A DNA stretch of 64,000 nucleotides, taken from positions 487,905 to 551,904 of the forward strand of contig JAKMXF010000244.1 of NCBI GenBank assembly GCA_024704765.1, written 5' to 3'. Position 1 is the stretch's first letter, and each line of letters opens with the position of its first letter. This stretch comes from Oopsacas minuta. Taxonomy: Eukaryota > Porifera > Hexactinellida > Lyssacinosida > Leucopsacidae. Under the pieces are notes generated by a model, which made no database searches, had not been told where the DNA came from, and was given only the letters and a program-made list of their open reading frames with translations. A program made the translations under genes and the position numbers. Positions 59,401-64,000 of the stretch are shown here, one piece after another.

Positions 59401-59890
59401 TATGTGTACGTTATATCCACAACTTCAAAGAATAGTTCGTGTTTTGTCAGCCACTTGATTTTCAAACACTTGGAAAGGATGTTTTCAATAAGGTAGACAC
59501 CTATTTTTGTACAAGAAGATCTCGATTGGAGAAAGGTTAGGGCTGTTTTCATAGATGGCGCTCCTTCAATATTGGGAAGCGATTCACTGTTCAAAGCACG
59601 CGTTAGACAGGTTGTCCCAGATGTGATAACAAATCACTCCATGATTCACCGAGGAGCCCTTGCAGCGAAGACTTTGCCAGCGCCGCTAAATGTTATCTTG
59701 GCGGAGGTAATTAATATAGTCAATTTCGTTAAAAGTAGTGCTCTCTACACTAGTCTCTTTAGAAATCTTTCTTTAGATATGGATGCTGTGCGTATGAATC
59801 TATTATATCAAACTAAAGTTAGATGGCTTTCAAAGGCAATGTTTTTAAAAGTGTTCAAGACCTCAAGAAAGAAACAACAGAATTTTTAAA
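56454..59890 (+). mobile_element. Buster/ZBED5-like hAT, split and 3'-truncated
   Basis: The left end CAGTAGTTTTCAACCAGTGG at 56454 has the CAGTGGTTCTCAACC form typical of this hAT group. The BED-finger N-terminus starts at ATG 56629 (MATKRAPKHA, YLKFVFTSI, CVICLKMIFAESMKLFQHK, HFEKEDPIYN). A younger hAT interrupts it at 56896-59171 within a CTATTGGT target. Coding then resumes with GEASFALHERY-like residues, SDESTD-type sequence (59365-59385) and frame 59572-59889 (RGALAAKTLPAPLNVILAEV, VRWLSKAMFLKVF). This matches the HRQALASKTLP...VRWLSRGNVLKR block of ZBED5/FAM200-like proteins. The dimerisation domain and 3' end are missing. Confidence 0.78.
56896..59171 (+). mobile_element. hAT transposon (BED-finger, ZBED4-like), near full length
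   Basis: The ends TAGGGATGGGACGG are identical over 14 bp when inverted. The perfect 8-bp duplication is CTATTGGT (56888-56895, 59172-59179). Subterminal CCGCATCCGCGGAT repeats lie at both ends. The transposase remnants are 57111-58925: BED finger YFSRDSSHGNRATCNICKKS (57150), LPFSHVEDIGFIMFVHKLAP (57480), SFTTDIWTND (57650), CANHQIHLVVTEAV (57920), IFLDSRFKEALFF (58455) and the dimerisation block PSEQLFGSAGITYEPTRNS (58828). One shift at 57860 and several between 58070 and 58400 break it. It inserted into the older hAT at 56454, and the 92-bp MITE at 19835 is its derivative. Confidence 0.92.
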
Positions 59891-60332
59891 CTCCAAAAGC
59901 GGACGCATTAGCATGATTTATTCGAAAATCACGAACGGATTTCTAGACTTTGTTATCTTTGTGATATTTTAAGGATTTTGTAGACAGCTTTCTACCTTTC
60001 AAGCGATGTTGACCTCTGGAGAAACAAGATAAATTGCAGTAGAATTGAGGCATTAAAAAGTACAGTACACATGTGAATAAGCTATAATACACATGTACAT
60101 TATAAAGCTGAATAGTTATACACTTAAAAATGCCTTATTATGCAAAAATCAATCCACCAAGCAAGATTTGGTACAAGAAATATTGAATAAAGAGTTTGCG
60201 AGTGCAGAGACCACTGTTAAGTCTTCTATATAATATAATACTTTAACTACGAATCTACAATATAACAATTACTGCCAGAAGAGAAACACGAAAACCAGAT
60301 GTATGGTACTACGGAAATACATGTAACTGGAG
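59891..60332. other. Intergenic spacer
   Basis: AT-rich; may include eroded 3' sequence of the Buster-like hAT. Nothing else recognised. Confidence 0.4.
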
Positions 60333-60803
60333 CCGTATTCACTAAGCATACTTAAGTACTAAGTACATATTCAAACCGTATTCGCTAAGATTGGTATCCA
60401 CCAAAATTTAAGCTCATACTTAAGTATGTACTTAAGTACAAAAGTTAAGTAACCTACCGAGGTTGCTTAAGTTATTCGAGCTCTATTTTAAGTATCTAAA
60501 CATATTATATTTATCGACAATATTGATGTAATCACTTCATCCACTCGTTTTCTTTGATTAATTCATACTTTCACTATAAATTATGATTTTCTATGATGTT
60601 ACAATATGACTAAATCGTATATCTAAAGGCTGCAGTTGATCTTTTTCTAAAATTCTCTGCTTTTTATGACGGGAATACCCTCTGCTTTCAATCAGCTGTA
60701 GTTGAGCCGAGAATACTTCCATCTGTTTAAGAAGCACTTCTCGTTGCAGAGGAAGTAAATCAGAGACCGATGTTGACTGTTCGATGTTCTTCTTACGCCT
60801 ACG

Positions 60804-61365
60804 CTATCCCTCTGGAAGACTGTTAACTACAGTAACTTCTTCTGGTCCCTCAAACACTGGCGTTACTTCTCTGCTTTCGCTAATCTCAGTGTGTGAAGGC
60901 AATGCTGTTGGGGCTTGAAACATATCAACACTACCACATATTCCAGTGAACGCTGGCGTACTTGAGAACCTCTGTGATACTCTCTCCGTCACAGATGTGG
61001 ATAATTCCCTATCGGAGCTAAGGATCCGGATGTCTTCATCCTCCACTTCACCAGCTTCATTTGGCCCTCCTCCTGTCCTCCTCGCTTCCCTTCGACTGGA
61101 ATCCACACGGGCTTTTGCGGAACCTTTTAGATTGTTCCACTTCTTCTTTATATCTTTCACATCTCGGTTGTTGCCATGGATGGAATTGATTTTCTTCATA
61201 ACGTTGTTCCAAAGCCTCGTCTTTTTTGTTTATCTCCGCGCACTGACCAGCAATACCTCTCAATATATCTCCAGCATCCTGGATTGCCTCAATGAGTGTA
61301 TACTCCTCCTCCTTTGTCCAATTTACTTTGCGACCTTTGTCCATACTCTTGCTTTGGAATATCAA
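60804..61365 (-). pseudogene. Harbinger Myb/SANT-like DNA-binding protein
   Basis: Frame 61365-61057 starts MIFQSKSMDKGRKVNWTKEE and contains the first helices of a SANT/Myb-like domain (NWTKEEEYTLIEAIQ, ILRGIAG). A shift near 61199 moves to frame 61199-60804, with KINSIHGNNRDVKDIKKKWN and NLKGSAKARVDSSRREARRT (the third helix and basic tail of Myb/SANT-like domain 5), then an acidic Ser/Glu-rich C-terminus. It lies just 3' of the nuclease on the same strand. In Harbinger the protein helps the nuclease reach the nucleus and bind the ends. Confidence 0.75.
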
Positions 61366-61574
61366 TAACCTCCATTAATTTATAGTTTTCATAATGCAAC
61401 AACTAGCTCCCAATTCAAGTGCGATACTTGATACATTTCACAAGTAAATATCCCAACCTCAAATACCAACACCCTACTTAGATGTTTCAAAACTACAATT
61501 TCCATGTTACCTAATAATCACTAACTGTGCAAAATGTTTTACATATCTACATCACAACATATATGCTAGTGAAT

Positions 61575-62619
61575 TTAGTTGCTGAAATTATGAATAGAAA
61601 ATTGATCCCTGCAATGCTTTGATGCCAAATGCCCAACAGTTTCTTCAAAGTCAAGAACATCATCCGGATAGGAATCATCGGAGACTTCATCTTCTAAGAG
61701 AGGTTGTTTCCACTGTATTGCTATGTTCTGCAATACTGCACAAGCAACTATGATGGGCAAACTTTATCTGGACTCATCCTGAGCGCTCCATGAAGACAGT
61801 GGAATCTTCGTTTCCATCGCCCAAATGTCTGTTCAACAATAACCCTTGTCCTCTTATGTGCATAGTTGTAGTTAGATTGGGGAGTAGATATTGGTTGGCG
61901 ATAAGGAGTGAGTAAATATGGCCTCATCATGTAACCGCTATCTCCTAATATATGCTCCCCTATTGAAAAGGTATTTTCAACATGCATTCCAACACCTGAA
62001 ATCGTCCAAATCCGTGAATCGTGAACAGACCCAGGAAAACATGCCAATACATCACTAAACATTCCATCTGGTTGGCAAATAGCTTGGACATTAATGGAGT
62101 GGTAAAAATGCCGATTTATATAATCTGCTTCATTTTCCGAGGGTCTTTGGATTCGTATGTGTGTTCCGTCAACTAATCCTAGTACGCCTAGAAAGTGAGC
62201 AATCTCATAAAACTTGTTTTTGACTTCTACCCTCTTGAGACCACCAGGCAAACTAACAAACTGATGGTATATAGCTTACAACCCAGAGAAACATCTCGGA
62301 TATAACGAGAGGCAGACGCTTGGCTTACGTTTATCCCATCTCCACAAATTATCTGGAACGTTCCAGAAGCGAAAAATCGAAGTGCCACACAAACTTGCAA
62401 GTGAGGGGAAGCAGCATAAGAACGCTCGGTGAAATTCAAATAGTTAGTTACCAACTCTGTAATTTTAGATATTGAAACTCTAGAGAAACGGAAACGTCGA
62501 ACAAGTTCCATATCATCATAACAATCTAGGGGATCATTGAGATCCCTGAAAACTCGTTGACGTGCCATTAAGGAAGAGGTTTCTTCTTCTGCGAGAAATA
62601 GTGGAATCATCTGTGCCAT
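61575..62619 (-). pseudogene. HARBI1-like PIF/Harbinger nuclease
   Basis: The frame starts at 62619 (MAQMIPLFLAEEE), with RRFRFSRVSISKITELV and LRFFASGTFQIICGDGI. A frameshift near 62240 leads to frame 62251-61748, which carries LGLVDGTHIRIQRP (first Asp), VQAICQPDGMFSDVLACFPG, SVHDSRIW (second Asp), ILGDSGYMMRPYLLTPY and EQTFGRWKRRFHCL (Glu). That is the complete DDE signature of PIF/Harbinger nucleases. The tail 61760-61575 has CAVLQNIAIQWKQPL. Only about two frame changes separate the segments. It is a nuclear enzyme that works with the Myb-like partner encoded downstream. Confidence 0.88.
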
Positions 62620-63063
62620 TTGTTTATATTAAAATACTTGAGTATTTATATATTATATTTGATTATAAATTGTATTTAGCAAAACATTCATTAGTGTAAC
62701 TTGGAATGTATAATTCAGAATGATATTATTTAACATTACGTACAAAGTAATGCATTCATTAGTAACAGATATGTTATATCGTAAGCTTTCGAGGCATTCC
62801 TTGCAACATTATTTGTGGAATATTTCATGAACGTAAACCACAATATTATCGTGAGATCATGCATAATACATGAAAAAAGTTTTGAAAATATATTCCTGAA
62901 TGATTGAAAGTAATTCTGTAAAGCAATCCATCAGAAACTCACAAATTCATGAATATAAGTGATACTTAAGTACGTACTTAACTCTTAGTGAATACGACTT
63001 AAGTATGTACTTAACTAAGTACATACTTAGTACTTAAGTACTAAGTATGCTTAGTGAATACGG

Positions 63064-63443
63064 TGGCTGGTAACTATCAAAACAGTTAGACAACTGGATA
63101 TTTGTCCCTTATTTCCTTGATTTGGTTTGAGAAACTAGCTTGCCCATGTTCTTCTGCCAACAAACTTCAGATAAGTGAGGATCAAAAGTATAGGATTAGT
63201 TGTTGTACAATTCCTGAGCCGTTTCTTCGCTCCATCCCATATACTCTCAACTGTTTGGGTATGTACAGTACATTATACACCTGTAGTAGGAGGATCAATA
63301 AAATTGAGGTATGATTCATGGTAAAAAACTTGCAGCAGGGATAGAATGATACGAAGCCCATTCGTCAGAAAATATGGTATCCCGAGGAAGAATATATCGT
63401 TGGATGAGAGAGATTTAACGTTGCTGCTGACCCGCCTTCAACG
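63064..63443. other. Intergenic spacer
   Basis: Between the Harbinger and the terminal hAT. No supported feature. Confidence 0.4.
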
Positions 63444-64000
63444 TAGTGGCGTATCCAAGGGGGATTTGGGTGTTCAAACACCCCCCTCATACCTGGTTTC
63501 CTAAAGGGATATGTTGTCTATCAAACTTGTCTACCAAGCACCCTAAGTCATGCCTTTCGACATGCTAGCACTATGTTTCCCAACATTGGAACGTTGCTCT
63601 GTATTCTTTGCACATTGCCCTTTCCAGCTGTACGGTAGAGAGATCTTTTAGTTCTTTGAAACGAATAAAAACCTTCTTACGATCATCGATCGGGACGAAT
63701 CGCCTCACTGGATTAGCTCTTATGCTCATACACTATGACATTCCTGTCGATCTTTCTGAAGTCATTGACGAGTTTTCCAGACGATATCCCAGAAAACTCC
63801 AGATGACTAATGTATTAGCAGACTAATTATATTTTCACTAAATAGTATTAATTAAAAATTACGTAACAAAATCTAAACATAAACATCTAGAAACTTTGGT
63901 ACAACTGCACAATATTACACTCCTCCTACTATGTGACAAGAATAGCTGTAAATCGATGCTTGAGCATCTAAGATTCAAAAAATTTCTGGGGGCTTCCCAC
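63444..64000 (+). mobile_element. hAT internal-deletion derivative, cut by window edge
   Basis: The left end TAGTGGCGTATCCAAGGGGG at 63444 is a one-base variant of the CAGTGGCGTA hAT ends elsewhere here. About 120 bp later comes a hAT C-terminus: FPNIGTLLCILCTLP-like residues, then frame 63608-63826 (CTVERSFSSLKRIKTFLRSS, GTNRLTGLALMLIH). This is the dimerisation domain, ending in a stop at 63824. Everything between the end and this domain is deleted. G-rich sequence at 63988 suggests that the right end is near the window edge. Confidence 0.82.

Larger units (their letters stand above)
60333..63063 (-). mobile_element. PIF/Harbinger transposon, nearly complete
   Basis: The outer ends CCGTATTCACTAAGCATACT are identical when inverted (60333 and 63063). 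Each end has further copies of the same motif inward (60377 CCGTATTCGCTAAG; inverted CGTATTCACTAAGAG near 62998) and many AAGTACTTAAGT phrases, making a compound subterminal array. Between them lie two minus-strand genes, a HARBI1-like nuclease and a Myb/SANT-like protein, as expected for Harbinger. No clear 3-bp duplication was found. It sits upstream of UBR4 on the same strand. Confidence 0.9.

Noticed and set aside
1-64000. CRISPR arrays, operons, tRNA or rRNA genes
   Set aside because: No regularly spaced direct repeats, no operon-like gene clusters and no recognisable RNA gene boxes were seen. I did not fold the whole window, so small non-coding RNAs could be missed.

Overview
The window is eukaryotic, very probably animal, nuclear DNA. 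It is strongly AT-rich, has spliceosomal introns, and is crowded with decayed DNA transposons: mariner, several hAT lineages, PIF/Harbinger, pogo-like MITEs and RAG1-like/Transib-type elements. There is also a Ty3/gypsy retroelement. The species cannot be fixed from the sequence. I saw no prokaryotic features, CRISPR arrays, rRNA or tRNA.

One host gene runs through most of the window on the minus strand: the N-terminal part of a UBR4 (pushover/Calossin) E3-ligase orthologue. I find five exons, in transcript order 56178-55644, 47071-46661, 38762-38546, 16870-13314 and 1163-850. Every junction is phase-compatible. The spliced coding part is 5034 nt (1678 codons) and matches the order of blocks in animal UBR4. 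The introns are about 8.6, 7.9, 21.7 and 12.2 kb and hold almost all of the mobile DNA. The UBR zinc box and the C-terminal ligase region should lie beyond the left edge of the window.

Layout. 1-146: mariner 3' end. 850-1163: UBR4 exon 5. 5276-6606: mariner with TIRs. 7747-10630: RAG1-like copy 1. 13314-16870: the large UBR4 exon 4. 17468-17808: foldback element. 18240-21900: Ty3/gypsy with a 92-bp MITE inside its reverse transcriptase. 21905-23530: RAG1-like copy 2. 23839-26574: ZMYM-type hAT. 26715-27005: second mariner lineage. 28913-29095: pogo-like MITE. 31297-37848: a minus-strand hAT that contains RAG1-like copy 3 (33079-36786), which itself contains a hAT MITE (34144-34650). 38546-38762: exon 3. 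40423-44760: two copies of an uncharacterised zinc-ribbon ORF family, with a hAT scrap and a P-element-like scrap between them. 46661-47071: exon 2. 47.5-55.2 kb: mostly MITEs and unnamed repeats. 55644-56178: first coding exon. 56454-59890: a Buster/ZBED5-like hAT split by a younger BED-finger hAT (56896-59171). 60333-63063: nearly complete Harbinger with two ORFs. 63444 to the end: deleted hAT.

The most interesting content is the three RAG1-like sequences. Copy 3 keeps three blocks that match the RAG1 D600, D708 and E962 regions, a C-terminal CCGHC-type zinc motif, and CACAATG/CACAGTG termini that resemble recombination-signal heptamers. None has a recognisable RAG2-like partner. All are broken by stops and frameshifts, so they are fossils, but they imply a RAG1-only mobile lineage in this genome.
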